A stretch of DNA of 64,000 nt, from assembly GCF_010723735.1 (NCBI RefSeq), contig NZ_BLLB01000002.1:5828001-5892000 (forward strand). The letters are read 5' to 3'. The notes below the pieces were generated by a model. It was not told the origin of the DNA and did not search any database. It saw only the letters and a list, made by a program, of their open reading frames with translations. The stretch is from Mycolicibacterium hippocampi. GTDB lineage: Bacteria; Actinomycetota; Actinomycetes; Mycobacteriales; Mycobacteriaceae. Shown in pieces: positions 51,292 to 60,339 of this stretch. Within the stretch, counting starts at the first letter, position 1. Each line of letters starts with the position of its first letter. A program made the position numbers and the translations under genes.

Positions 51292-52523
51292 CGCTGGCGC
51301 TGACCGCGCTCATCGCCGTGCTCGGGTTCGCGCTCGTGCGGCCACACCGCTGGCCCGAGGCCGTCGTCGCGATTCCCGCAGCCGCGTTGGTGCTGGGTGC
51401 CGGTGTGATCTCCTGGCACGACGCGGTGGCCGAAGTGGGAAGGCTTCTTCCGGTGGTGGGCTTCCTGGCAGCAGTGCTCGTACTGGCACGGCTGTGCGAC
51501 GACGAGGGGCTTTTCCAGGCCGCCGGCGCGGTGATGGCCCGTACCACGTCGGGAAGCCAGAACCGGTTTCTGGCAGCGGTTTTCGCCATCGCCGCCGCGG
51601 TCACTGCGATCCTCAGCCTGGACGCCACCGTGGTGCTGCTGACCCCGGTGGTCCTCGCCACCGCGCGCACCTTGAGCGTCTCGGCGCGACCGCACGCCTA
51701 TGCGACCGCACACCTGGCCAACAGTGCGTCGCTGCTGCTACCCGTGTCCAATCTGACCAACCTGCTGGCGTTCAGCGCGGCGGGACTGACTTTTCTGCAC
51801 TTCGCGGCGGTGATGACGTTGCCCTGGCTGGCCGCGATCGCCGTGGAGTTCGTGCTGCTGCGTTGGCTTTTCGGCAATGAGCTGGCCGTGCAACCCCGAC
51901 GGGACACCGTCAGCGAGCCGATCGAGGTACCTGTCTTCGCCCTCGTCGTCCTGGGGCTGACGCTGGCCGGCTTCGCGCTGACCTCCCTGGCCGGCTTCTC
52001 CCCCGCCTGGGCCGCGCTTGCCGGGGCGGTGGTGCTGGGTGTCCGCGGTCTCCGTCGGAGGCGCACCTCCATCAGGCGGATTGCCGCCGCCGCTGATGTG
52101 CCGTTCCTGGCATTTGTGCTGTGCCTGGGCGTCGTGGTCGACGCGGTGATGAACAGCGGGATGGAATCGGCCATGCGCCAGGTGATTCCCGATGGCACCG
52201 ATCTTCTGTCGCTGCTCGCGATCGCCGCGGTGGCCGCCGTGCTGTCCAACGTCGTCAACAACCTGCCGGCCGTGCTGGTGCTACTGCCGCTGGTGACCGT
52301 GGCCGGCGCCCCGGCAGTACTCGCGGTGCTGATCGGGGTGAACATCGGGCCGAACCTGACCTATGTCGGCTCGCTGGCCAACCTGTTGTGGCGGTCGGTG
52401 GTGCGGCGCGATCTGGAGGTCGGTTTCGGCGAGTTCAGTCGAATAGGCCTGTGCACGACGCCGGCGGTGCTCGTCGCCGCCGTGCTGGGGCTGTGGGCCG
52501 GGATACAGCTGTTCGGGATCTGA
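51282..52523 (+). CDS. arsB2: ArsB-type anion transporter (arsB2)
   Basis: This 413-residue membrane protein has about ten to twelve hydrophobic segments. SLDATVVLLTPVVLATA, HLANSASLLLPVSNLTNLLAFS (about residues 144-165) and NNLPAVLVLLPL mark the ArsB/NhaD/SLC13-like ion transporter superfamily. Whether arsenite is the substrate is unproven; no arsenic operon is nearby. GTG 51282 overlaps the MBL gene stop and gives the same length as Rv3578; GTG 51264 is an alternative. Confidence 0.83.
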   Translation: MELTLALTALIAVLGFALVRPHRWPEAVVAIPAAALVLGAGVISWHDAVAEVGRLLPVVGFLAAVLVLARLCDDEGLFQAAGAVMARTTSGSQNRFLAAVFAIAAAVTAILSLDATVVLLTPVVLATARTLSVSARPHAYATAHLANSASLLLPVSNLTNLLAFSAAGLTFLHFAAVMTLPWLAAIAVEFVLLRWLFGNELAVQPRRDTVSEPIEVPVFALVVLGLTLAGFALTSLAGFSPAWAALAGAVVLGVRGLRRRRTSIRRIAAAADVPFLAFVLCLGVVVDAVMNSGMESAMRQVIPDGTDLLSLLAIAAVAAVLSNVVNNLPAVLVLLPLVTVAGAPAVLAVLIGVNIGPNLTYVGSLANLLWRSVVRRDLEVGFGEFSRIGLCTTPAVLVAAVLGLWAGIQLFGI

Positions 52524-52530
52524 CCGTTAC

Positions 52531-52845
52531 TCAGCCGGCTCGGCCGTCACCGCACCCGTCTGCCACGATGCGCGCACCGACCCCGCTGGTGAGCCGCTCG
52601 ACGGGCGTGCCGGCGTGAGCGCACGCCGCGATCACCGAGTCCGGCGACGCCGCGGCGAACAGCCCGTAGAGCACCTCGTCGGCGGGAGCGGCCAGTACCG
52701 CCATCAACGTCGTCGCCGGGCCTGAATCGGCGCGGCAAGCGACAGCACTTCGGGTCAAGCTGGCCACGAACGCGTCGAGGTCGTGTGCGGTGACCTCGGG
52801 CCGATACCATTCCGCCAGGTAGTACCCGCATTCCTCAGTCCACAC
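52531..52845 (-). CDS. Small DUF4242-like protein
   Basis: This 104-residue protein follows the pattern of DUF4242/SCO4226-like small alpha-beta barrel proteins: LAEWYRPEVTAHDLDAFV, TTLMAVLAAPADEVLYGLFAAASPDSVIAACAHAG, TPVERL. The function is unknown; one Streptomyces relative binds nickel. GTG 52845 is preceded by TACGGT (on the minus strand, 52853-52858) and seven bases, consistent with a leaderless start. It is divergent from the LuxR-family gene and convergent with arsB2. Confidence 0.65.
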   Translation of the reverse strand: MWTEECGYYLAEWYRPEVTAHDLDAFVASLTRSAVACRADSGPATTLMAVLAAPADEVLYGLFAAASPDSVIAACAHAGTPVERLTSGVGARIVADGCGDGRAG

Positions 52846-53100
52846 GGTGCAAACCGTAGGCGTGCCGACGCGGCGGCAAATCAGGGAATTCCCTCACGTT
52901 TTCCCGCTCGCTGTGCGCGCACAGCGAGGGTCGCCACGTCCAGCGTCAGATTCGACACCGCCGCGGGCCGGCCGACACGCGTCCGCTCCGGCCCCCGGCA
53001 AACGGTTGTCAGCTAACTGGCGAACCCCCTGCACATCCCGGGCAAGCTGATAAGCTCGTCCAATAACCGCATACCTGGCAATCCAGGAGGTTTCCCACAG
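52846..53100. promoter_or_regulatory. Divergent control region with two perfect palindromes and an RBS hairpin
   Basis: The 255-bp gap holds AGGGAATTCCCT (52883-52894), a perfect palindrome, and a 22-bp perfect palindrome at 52907-52928 whose left arm is CTCGCTGTGCG. Near the luxR-type gene, CCTGG-CAAT-CCAGG (53074-53087) could form a hairpin that takes part of the AGGAGG ribosome-binding site (53085-53090). TAAGCT at 53051-53056 is a possible -10. The palindromes suit operators or a terminator; no known factor is matched. Confidence 0.55.
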
Positions 53101-55941
53101 GTGGAGTCACGGTCGCAACGGCCGCTTGCTCCAGCGCCGCCGTCCCCGGTAGGGCACGCATCACCATTGCACTACCAGGCCACGGTGCGCCGACCGGTGG
53201 AAGCTCGTGCGGTCGACGGGTTCCTGGCCGCGGCGGCCCTGGCTCCGGCGGGTCTGATCATCGAGGGTGAACCCGGGATCGGCAAGACCACGCTATGGCT
53301 GGCAGCGTTGTCGCAGGCAGCCGAGTCCGGGTTCACGGTGCTCTCTGCGCGTGGTGCGCAATCCGAGTCGATCCTGGCCTATGCCGGGCTGGAGGATCTG
53401 CTCGGCGGTATCGACCAAGCCGTGGTTGCCGAACTGCCCGCACCGCAACGTGCCGCGGTCGAGACGGTGCTGCTCCGCACCCAGGCGCACGGCCGCGGCG
53501 CCGACCAGCACGCCTTGTCGGCTGCGTTGGTGTCGGCTCTGGACACGATGGCGGCGACGGCACCGGTGTTGCTCGCCATCGACGACCTGCAGTGGCTGGA
53601 TCCCTCCAGTATGGCCGTGGTGGCGTTCGCCACCCGCCGCTTCGCCGGAGCCGTGGGGGTGCTGGTCACCGCGCGCAACGATCCCGACGGCGTCGCCGCG
53701 AGCGCGCGTGTACAGATGTCACGCCCCGACGCGATCGACCTGCTTCGGGTGCGTCCGCTGAGCCTCGGCGGGGTCGGCGCGTTGATCGCCGAACGCCTCA
53801 ACCGCTCGTTCACCCGTCCGGTGCTGCGCCGAATTCATCAGACGGCGGGCGGAAACCCCTTTTACGCGTTGGAGCTGGCACGGGCAATCGACTCAGCCGC
53901 CCCCACCGCGGGTGCGGCCGGCCAGGTGCCGCTTCCAGCGACACTGACCGAGGTGGTGCGGGCCCGCATCGGTAGCCTGCCCAGCGCTGTTCAAGACGCA
54001 CTTCTGGTGGTGGCCTGCGCCGGAACGCCCACCGTGGCGCTGGTCGCTCACGCCATCGGCGCCGAAATCCCGCAGGCTGCCGCGCTTCTCGAAGACGCCG
54101 AGGTCGACGGCGTGATCACCATAGAGGGACAGAATCCGCGCTTCGCCCATCCGTTGTTCGCCCACGGCGTCTACACCGGCGCCGCAGCGGGCCGGCGCCG
54201 CGCGATTCATCGGCGGCTGGCCGAGGCCGTCGAGCAGCCCGAGCTGGCAGCCAGGCACCTGGCCCTGGGATCCGTCCACGGCGATGCCGTGCTGTGGGAG
54301 TCACTCGACGCCGCAGCCGAGTCGGCACGCCGGCGCGGAGCCCCCGCGGCAGCGGCAGAGCTACTCGAACTGTCCGTCGGGCTCGGGGGCGGCACCACGA
54401 CCCGTCGTATCCGGATGGCCGGCTACTTCCTGCACGCCGGGGACGTCCGCAGGGCCCGAACCCTGCTCGAAGAAGTCCTCGACGAACCGGCCACCGGCAA
54501 GGCACGCATCCAGGCGCTGCGATTGCTCGCCGAGGTGCGCATGGTCGACGACAGCTTCGGCGAGGCTGCCGAACTGCTCGAGCAGGCGGTGGCAGAAGCC
54601 GGCGACAACGTGGGCTTACGTGCACAACTCTCGGTGAACCTGTCGTTCGCTCAGGGCAACGCAGGCGACCACGCCGGGGCGCTGTGCACCCTCGAGGACG
54701 CGGTGGCCGACGCCGAGCAGCTCGCTCACCCGCAGCTGCTCGCGCAGGCGCTGGGGATCCGGACCGTACAGCGGTTCCTCCTCGGACAGGGCCTCGACGA
54801 GGCCGGACTCGCGCGAGCCGTCGACCTCGAGGATCCCGGCGCCCCCATGCCCCTGGCGTTGCGCCCCAGCACCAACACCGCGCTTCTGGCGTTGTGGAGC
54901 GGACAGCTGGACCGCGCCCACGAACTGATGGCCACGCTGCGCAGGCGGTGTATCGCAGGTGGCCGCGAGGTCGACCTCGTGTACCTCGCTCTCCATCACG
55001 CGCAGTTGGAATTGTGGCGGGGCAATGTCTCCGAGGCCACCACGATCACCGACGATGCCGTGGAGCGGGCTTCCCAGCTGGGGGGCGACTTTCCGTTGTA
55101 CGTGGCGCTGACCACCAGCGCGGCCCTTGCCGCGTTCGCCGGCCGCGTCGACGAGGCCCGCCGCGACGCCAGAGAGGCGCTCGCCGCCACCCGCCGTTTC
55201 GGCTCGGACGCAATCGACGTGTGGCCGGTGGCGATCCTCGCGTTCCTGGAAGTCTCGGTGGCCGACTTCCCGGCCGCGGAGGCCGCCGTTGCGCCGGTGC
55301 TGGCTCGACTGGAGCGTGCTCCCGACGCCACCGAGATCAACGTCGCACCGTTCTTGCCCGATGCCATCGAGGCCCTCCTCGGGCTGGGTCGCCGCGCCGA
55401 GGCGCAGACCCTGATCGAGCGGCTCGAAAGCAATGGCCGCCGCCTCGACCGCCCGTGGATGCTCGCCGTCGGCGCCCGCAGCCGCGCCATCCTGTTGGCA
55501 TTCGACAACGACATCAACGCCGCGATCAGCGCCGCGACGCAGGCGCTGAAAGAACACGACCGGCTTCCGATGCCGTTCGAGCGCGCCCGCACCCAGCTGG
55601 TGCTCGGCCAACTCCAGCGCCGGCAACGAAGACGCGAAGCGGCCTCGGCCGCCCTGACCGAAGCGCTCAACACGTTCGAGAAGCTGAACACACCGCTGTG
55701 GGCCGCGCGTGCCCACGCCGAACTCAGCCGTACCAAGCCGAGCCGGAATCAGCCCGGCGCGTTGACCGCCACCGAACAGCGCGTCGCGGAACTGGCCGCG
55801 TCCGGGATGAACAACCGCGACATCGCTGCGGCACTGTTCATCAGCCTCAAGACCGTCGAGGCCAATCTCACCCGCATCTACCGCAAACTCGGTATCCGGT
55901 CCCGGGCACAGATCGGCGCTCGTCTGCACCGACGCTTCTGA
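53101..55941 (+). CDS. Large LuxR-family regulator with N-terminal AAA ATPase (LAL type)
   Basis: This 946-residue protein has Walker A EGEPGIGKTTLW (about residues 58-69), Walker B VLLAIDDLQWLD (about 156-167), a long alpha-helical repeat region (about 400-870, TPR-like) and a C-terminal LuxR HTH (LTATEQRVAELAASGMNNRDIAAALFISLKTVEANLTRIYRKLGI, about 883-930). LAL/MalT-type proteins are ATP-dependent activators whose inducer is usually unknown. GTG 53101 has AGGAGG ten bases upstream, partly inside a possible hairpin. The neighbouring DUF4242-like gene is divergent and is a candidate target. Confidence 0.87.
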   Translation: MESRSQRPLAPAPPSPVGHASPLHYQATVRRPVEARAVDGFLAAAALAPAGLIIEGEPGIGKTTLWLAALSQAAESGFTVLSARGAQSESILAYAGLEDLLGGIDQAVVAELPAPQRAAVETVLLRTQAHGRGADQHALSAALVSALDTMAATAPVLLAIDDLQWLDPSSMAVVAFATRRFAGAVGVLVTARNDPDGVAASARVQMSRPDAIDLLRVRPLSLGGVGALIAERLNRSFTRPVLRRIHQTAGGNPFYALELARAIDSAAPTAGAAGQVPLPATLTEVVRARIGSLPSAVQDALLVVACAGTPTVALVAHAIGAEIPQAAALLEDAEVDGVITIEGQNPRFAHPLFAHGVYTGAAAGRRRAIHRRLAEAVEQPELAARHLALGSVHGDAVLWESLDAAAESARRRGAPAAAAELLELSVGLGGGTTTRRIRMAGYFLHAGDVRRARTLLEEVLDEPATGKARIQALRLLAEVRMVDDSFGEAAELLEQAVAEAGDNVGLRAQLSVNLSFAQGNAGDHAGALCTLEDAVADAEQLAHPQLLAQALGIRTVQRFLLGQGLDEAGLARAVDLEDPGAPMPLALRPSTNTALLALWSGQLDRAHELMATLRRRCIAGGREVDLVYLALHHAQLELWRGNVSEATTITDDAVERASQLGGDFPLYVALTTSAALAAFAGRVDEARRDAREALAATRRFGSDAIDVWPVAILAFLEVSVADFPAAEAAVAPVLARLERAPDATEINVAPFLPDAIEALLGLGRRAEAQTLIERLESNGRRLDRPWMLAVGARSRAILLAFDNDINAAISAATQALKEHDRLPMPFERARTQLVLGQLQRRQRRREAASAALTEALNTFEKLNTPLWAARAHAELSRTKPSRNQPGALTATEQRVAELAASGMNNRDIAAALFISLKTVEANLTRIYRKLGIRSRAQIGARLHRRF

Positions 55942-55963
55942 GCGCCGGTCGCCCGATGGTCGG

Positions 55964-56917
55964 CTAAACCCGCCGCTGGCGGGCGATCTCGGCGAGCACC
56001 ACCCCTGCCGCGACCGATGCGTTGAGCGACTCCGTCGGCCCGGCCATCGGAATCGACACGACGGCATCGCAGTTCTGCCGGACCAGGCGAGACAAACCCT
56101 TGCCCTCCGAGCCCACCACCACCACAACCGGTCCGTCGCCGACGATCTCGTCGATCGCGGTGTCGCCGTCGGCGTCGAGGCCGACGACCTGCAGGCCGGA
56201 ATCGGCCCACTGCTTCAGGGTGCGGTTCAGGTTCGTCGCCCGCGCCACCGGCAGCCGCGCGGCGGCACCGGCACTGGTCCGCCACGCCACCGCGGTCACC
56301 GACGCCGACCTGCGCTGCGGGATCAGCACGCCGTGCCCACCGAACGCGGCCACCGAACGGATGATCGCACCGAGGTTGCGCGGGTCGGAGATGTTGTCCA
56401 ACGCGACCAGAAGCGGGGGCACCGCATCACGTTTGGCCTCGGCCAACAGATCGTCGGGGTGCGCATAGTCATACGGCGGCACCTGCAGTGCCAGGCCCTG
56501 GTGCATGCCGTTGGCGGCGATGCGGTCCAGGTCGTGGCGCGGCACCTCGAGGATGGAGATCCCGTTGTCGGCGGCGAGTTGCACGGCCTCGGTGAGTCGT
56601 TCGTCGGAGTCGGTGCCCAGCGCCACGTACAGCGCGGTCGCCGGCGCTCCGGCACGCAGGCACTCCAGTACCGGGTTCCGACCGAGGACGATCTCGGTGT
56701 CGTCGGTTTTCTTGTGCCTGCCCTGTTGCTTGCCCTGTTGCTTGCGGGCGGCCTGCGCGGCGCGCTTGCCCGCCGGGTGGTGGGGCCGCGCACTCGCCGG
56801 CGGTGTCGCGCCCTTGCCTTCCAGGCCACGACGCCGGACACCCCCCGATCCGACCGTCGGCCCCTTCTTGGTGCCGGTTTTACGTACCGCGCCGCGCCGC
56901 TGGGAATTGCCCGCCAT
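55964..56917 (-). CDS. rlmB: 23S rRNA 2'-O-ribose methyltransferase (RlmB/TrmH family)
   Basis: This 317-residue SpoU-family enzyme has a basic, lysine- and arginine-rich N-terminal tail of about 70 residues, then EIVLGRNPVLECLRAG and the three knot motifs NISDPRNLGAIIRS, VVGSEGKGLSRLV and IPMAGPTESLNASVAAGVVL. It modifies the ribose of a guanosine in 23S rRNA in the RlmB pattern. ATG 56917 overlaps the cysS stop (TAATG). It corresponds to Rv3579c (annotated TsnR). Confidence 0.9.
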   Translation of the reverse strand: MAGNSQRRGAVRKTGTKKGPTVGSGGVRRRGLEGKGATPPASARPHHPAGKRAAQAARKQQGKQQGRHKKTDDTEIVLGRNPVLECLRAGAPATALYVALGTDSDERLTEAVQLAADNGISILEVPRHDLDRIAANGMHQGLALQVPPYDYAHPDDLLAEAKRDAVPPLLVALDNISDPRNLGAIIRSVAAFGGHGVLIPQRRSASVTAVAWRTSAGAAARLPVARATNLNRTLKQWADSGLQVVGLDADGDTAIDEIVGDGPVVVVVGSEGKGLSRLVRQNCDAVVSIPMAGPTESLNASVAAGVVLAEIARQRRV

Positions 56918-58332
56918 TACTTGTCCGACCCGTCCAATAGTGACCATTGAGGACCGTCAGCGGTGTCGGTGACCTCGATGCCTGCTTCCTTGAGCCGATC
57001 GCGGATCGCGTCGGCCTCCGCCCAGTCCCGCCGCGCCCTGGCGTCTGCACGGCGCCGCACCTCGGCGAGCACCAGCACGTCCACCGCCGCGAGAGCGGCC
57101 GACGTCTCGTCGCGAGACTCCCAACGTTCGTCGAGCGGGTCGGCGCCGAGGATCCCCATCATCGCCCGGATCGACATCGCGTGGGTCAGCGCCGTCTCGT
57201 GATCACCTGCGTCGAGTGCCCGGTTGCCCTCGGCTCTGGCCGCGTGCACCTCGGCGATCGCCGCAGGAACCGCGAGATCGTCGTCGAGGGCCGCGCCGAA
57301 CCTGGGGGTCCACTCGCCCGGCACCACCGCACCCACTCGACTGCGCACCCGATGAAGAAAGTCCTCGATGCCGGTGTAGGCCCTGGCCGCGTCCTGCAGC
57401 GCGTTCTCGGAGAACTCCAGCATCGACCGGTAATGCGCACTACCCAGGTAGTAGCGCAGCTCGGCAGCCCGAACCCGTTGCAGCACAGCGGGTATGGCCA
57501 ACACGTTGCCCAGCGACTTGCTCATCTTCTCGCCGCCCATGGTGACCCAGCCGTTGTGCAGCCAGAAGTTGGCGAACCCGTTCCCGGCAGCCTCGGCCTG
57601 GGCGATCTCGTTCTCGTGGTGCGGGAACACCAGATCCATTCCGCCGGCGTGGATGTCGAACTCGGGACCGAGGTATGCCTCACACATCGCGACGCACTCG
57701 GTGTGCCAACCGGGCCGACCGCGCCCCCAGGGCGTCGGCCACGACGGCTCCCCCGGTTTGGCACCCTTCCACAACGTGAAGTCCCGCTGGTCGCGTTTGC
57801 CGGTCGCGACGCCTTCTCCCTGGTGGACGTCGTCGGGCTTGTGCCCGGAGAGCTTGCCGTATTCGGGCAGCGTCGCGACGTCGAAGTACACGTCCCCGTC
57901 ACCGGTATAGGCGTGTCCCCGGTCGATCAGCGACTCGATCAACTCGACCATCTGGGTGATGTGCCCGGTCGCTCGCGGCTCCGCCGACGGCGGGAGCACC
58001 CCGAGAGCGTCGTATGCCGCGGTGAAGGCCCGCTCGTAGGTCGCCGCCCATTCCCACCACGGCCGGCCGGCGTCGGCGGCCTTGTGCAGGATTTTGTCGT
58101 CGATGTCGGTGACGTTGCGGATGAACGCGACGTCGAAACCCTTGGCGGAGAGCCACCGGCGCAGCACGTCGAACGCGACACCGCTGCGGACGTGGCCGAT
58201 GTGCGGCAGGCCCTGCACCGTGGCGCCGCACAGGTAGATCGAGACGTGGCCGGGCCGCAGTGGCGCGAAATCGCGCACACCGCCAGACAAAGTGTCATAG
58301 AGCCGCATGCCAGATGCGGGGCGTTCGGTCAC
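56917..58332 (-). CDS. cysS: Cysteinyl-tRNA synthetase
   Basis: This 471-residue class I synthetase has the HIGH motif in GLPHIGHVRSGVAFD (about residues 37-51) and KMSKSLGN (about 267-274). Zinc ligands fall in YLCGATV, HTECVAMCEAYLG and GMDLVFPHHENEIAQAEA. It charges tRNA-Cys. The GTG start follows TAAGCT by eight bases on the minus strand, a possible -10. The 23-bp gap to ispF contains no terminator, so it may be transcribed from carD onward. Confidence 0.95.
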   Translation of the reverse strand: MTERPASGMRLYDTLSGGVRDFAPLRPGHVSIYLCGATVQGLPHIGHVRSGVAFDVLRRWLSAKGFDVAFIRNVTDIDDKILHKAADAGRPWWEWAATYERAFTAAYDALGVLPPSAEPRATGHITQMVELIESLIDRGHAYTGDGDVYFDVATLPEYGKLSGHKPDDVHQGEGVATGKRDQRDFTLWKGAKPGEPSWPTPWGRGRPGWHTECVAMCEAYLGPEFDIHAGGMDLVFPHHENEIAQAEAAGNGFANFWLHNGWVTMGGEKMSKSLGNVLAIPAVLQRVRAAELRYYLGSAHYRSMLEFSENALQDAARAYTGIEDFLHRVRSRVGAVVPGEWTPRFGAALDDDLAVPAAIAEVHAARAEGNRALDAGDHETALTHAMSIRAMMGILGADPLDERWESRDETSAALAAVDVLVLAEVRRRADARARRDWAEADAIRDRLKEAGIEVTDTADGPQWSLLDGSDK

Positions 58333-58355
58333 GACGGGCCAGCTTACCGGCCAGT

Positions 58356-58853
58356 TCAGGCCTGATCGTCATCGCCGACCACATCGGCTGTCAGGAGCGC
58401 GGTGGCGATCGCCGCCAGGCCCTCGCCCCGCCCGGTCAGGCCGAGGCCGTCGGTGGTGGTCGCAGACACCGACACCGGGGCGTCGAGGAGTTCGGCGAGC
58501 AACTGTTGCGCCTCGGCGCGACGCGGACCGATCTTCGGGCGATTGCCGATGACCTGCACCGCGGCATTACCCACCCGCAGGCCGGCCTGCGTCAGCAGCG
58601 AATGCACATGCCGGAGCATGTCCGCGCCGCTGACCCCACGCCACTCCGGGCGATCCGTCCCGAACACTTCACCGATGTCACCCATGCCCGCCGCCGAGAG
58701 CAACGCATCACACAATGCATGCGCCGCGACGTCGCCGTCCGAATGCCCCGCGCAGCCGTCATCACCGTCGAACAGCAGGCACAACAGCCAGCACGGGCGC
58801 CCGGCTTCGATGGGGTGTACGTCGGTGCCGAGCCCGACTCTCGGGGTCGACAT
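58356..58853 (-). CDS. ispF: 2-C-methyl-D-erythritol 2,4-cyclodiphosphate synthase
   Basis: This 165-residue trimeric MEP-pathway enzyme has VGLGTDVHPIEAG (metal Asp and His), GCAGHSDGDVAAHALCDALLSAAGMGDIGEVF and SATTTDGLGLTGRGEGLAA near the C-terminus. It makes the cyclodiphosphate precursor of isoprenoids. In M. tuberculosis ispD lies between ispF and carD and is normally translated just ahead of it; here ispF starts nine bases after the carD stop with no room for ispD. Confidence 0.93.
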   Translation of the reverse strand: MSTPRVGLGTDVHPIEAGRPCWLLCLLFDGDDGCAGHSDGDVAAHALCDALLSAAGMGDIGEVFGTDRPEWRGVSGADMLRHVHSLLTQAGLRVGNAAVQVIGNRPKIGPRRAEAQQLLAELLDAPVSVSATTTDGLGLTGRGEGLAAIATALLTADVVGDDDQA

Positions 58854-58861
58854 CAGCGCCG

Positions 58862-59350
58862 TCAGGAGGCGGCGGCGAGTGCCTCGTCGAGAATGGTCGC
58901 GGCCTTCTCGTCATCGGTGTTCTCGGCCAGCGCCAGCTCGCCGACCAGGATCTGCCGCGCCTTGGCCAGCATCCGCTTCTCGCCGGCCGACAGTCCGCGC
59001 TCCTGGTCACGACGCCACAGGTCACGCACGACCTCGGCGACCTTGTTCACGTCACCGGAAGCCAGCTTCTCCAGATTGGCCTTGTAGCGACGTGACCAGT
59101 TGGTGGGCTCTTCGGTATGCGGGGCCCGCAGCACCTGGAAGACCTTGTCCAAGCCTTCTTGTCCGACGACATCGCGCACGCCCACGTACTCGGCATTGTC
59201 AGCGGGCACCCGAACGGTGAGATCTCCCTGAGCGACCTTGAGGACGAGGTATTCCTTCTGTTCGCCCTTGATGGTCCGGGTTTCGATCGCCTCGATCAAC
59301 GCAGCACCGTGGTGTGGATAGACAACGGTGTCTCCGACCTTAAAAATCAT
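58862..59350 (-). CDS. carD: CarD, RNA polymerase-binding transcription factor
   Basis: This 162-residue protein has the N-terminal RNA-polymerase-interaction domain (MIFKVGDTVVYPHHGAALIEAIE) and a C-terminal helical DNA-binding domain including RRYKANLEKLASGDVNKVAEVVRDLWRRD (Trp near 85-86 region). CarD stabilises the open complex at rRNA and many other promoters and is essential in mycobacteria. ATG 59350 gives the same length as Rv3583c. TAACAT on the minus strand (59377-59382) is a plausible -10. Confidence 0.95.
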   Translation of the reverse strand: MIFKVGDTVVYPHHGAALIEAIETRTIKGEQKEYLVLKVAQGDLTVRVPADNAEYVGVRDVVGQEGLDKVFQVLRAPHTEEPTNWSRRYKANLEKLASGDVNKVAEVVRDLWRRDQERGLSAGEKRMLAKARQILVGELALAENTDDEKAATILDEALAAAS

Positions 59351-59668
59351 CAGTTTCGAGCCCCTTTCACCCCTCGATGTTAACACGGGCCGCTACCGGG
59401 TGCGGATCAACGGTGCAGGTCAGGGGCCATCGTTGGGGAACACTAGGGGTTGACAGGCCAAGCAATCCGTGCAAGGCCGACGCCACCGAACCGGACGTTC
59501 GCGCCCGCCACCCAACGGCCGGCAACGCCTGGAATCGGCTGTCCGCGAGACGCATCGCCCCTGCGCTACCGCGTACATCCGTCACCTACTACTCTGCATA
59601 GTCGAACCGCCGGAACCACCGTGGACCCGGCGTGCCACGTCGCCCAGCCGGCCGAGCAGGAGGCCCCA
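59351..59668. promoter_or_regulatory. carD/lpqE divergent region
   Basis: The 318-bp gap holds the carD leader with AAAGGGG and a minus-strand -10 TAACAT (59377-59382). A consensus -35 TTGACA occurs at 59450-59455 on the plus strand but has no -10 at 17-18 bases. Nearer lpqE, TACTCT (59590-59595) is a possible -10, and AGGAGG (59658-59663) is the lpqE ribosome-binding site. No strong hairpin or further gene is seen. Confidence 0.45.
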
Positions 59669-60253
59669 GTGAACCCCTTCAAACGGCGCACTCGTGCATA
59701 CGGGCGGACGGTCGCCGTCGCGGCGCTGGCTGCTGCGGCCGCGCTGAGCGGCTGCAGTGCCGGTCAGGTCGCCCAGACCGCGACCCAGGAAGCGGCGATC
59801 AACGGCACCAGCGGACTCGCCGGGCCCATCGCCCTGCGCAACATCCACATCTACGCCGTCCAGACGACCGACTACATCGAGCCCGGCACCGACGTCGATC
59901 TGGTGTTCGTCGCCGCCAACACCTCACCCGACGTCAGCGACGAGCTCGTGTCGATCACCACCGACATCGGCGACGTGTCGTTGCAGGGCGACACCAGCGT
60001 GCCGGTCAACGGCGTTCTGGTGGTCGGAACCCCCGACGGCCAGCCCAGCCCTCTGGAGAGCGTCGAGCCCGCCGACACCGCCCAGGCCACCGTGGAGCTG
60101 TCCAAGCCTGTCACCAACGGCCTGACCTACGACTTCACCTTCACATTCGAGAAGGCGGGTGAGACCACCGTCGCCGTCCCGATCTCGGCCGGCGAGGCGC
60201 CCCTTCGCGACTCCGGTGAATCGGGCGGCAGTCATTCGGGCGGCGGCCACTAG
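59669..60253 (+). CDS. lpqE: LpqE, lipoprotein of unknown function
   Basis: This 194-residue lipoprotein has a basic N-region (KRRTRAYGR), a hydrophobic stretch and lipobox L-S-G-Cys29. The mature part is a beta-rich domain (ALRNIHIYAVQTTDYIEPGTDVDLVFVAANTS...) resembling copper-chaperone PCu(A)C-like or Ig-like folds, and ends in a Ser/Gly/His tail (GGSHSGGGH) that might bind metal. GTG 59669 has AGGAGG five bases upstream. It corresponds to Rv3584. Confidence 0.85.
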   Translation: MNPFKRRTRAYGRTVAVAALAAAAALSGCSAGQVAQTATQEAAINGTSGLAGPIALRNIHIYAVQTTDYIEPGTDVDLVFVAANTSPDVSDELVSITTDIGDVSLQGDTSVPVNGVLVVGTPDGQPSPLESVEPADTAQATVELSKPVTNGLTYDFTFTFEKAGETTVAVPISAGEAPLRDSGESGGSHSGGGH

Positions 60254-60327
60254 ACAGACCCGGCCGTACCGAGAGATCGGTTGCAGACACGGCCGACAAT
60301 CGCTGAGGTTATGTCGGTCCCGCCGGT

Positions 60328-60339
60328 TACCGTCACGGC
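60328..60339 (+). promoter_or_regulatory. Leaderless promoter of radA
   Basis: TACCGT (60328-60333), CACGGC, then GTG 60340. The TANNNT-N6-GTG layout and lack of a ribosome-binding site indicate a leaderless transcript. Confidence 0.5.

Noticed and set aside
59450..59455. TTGACA as the -35 of lpqE
   Set aside because: No -10-like hexamer lies 16-19 bases downstream, and it is more than 200 bases from the gene.
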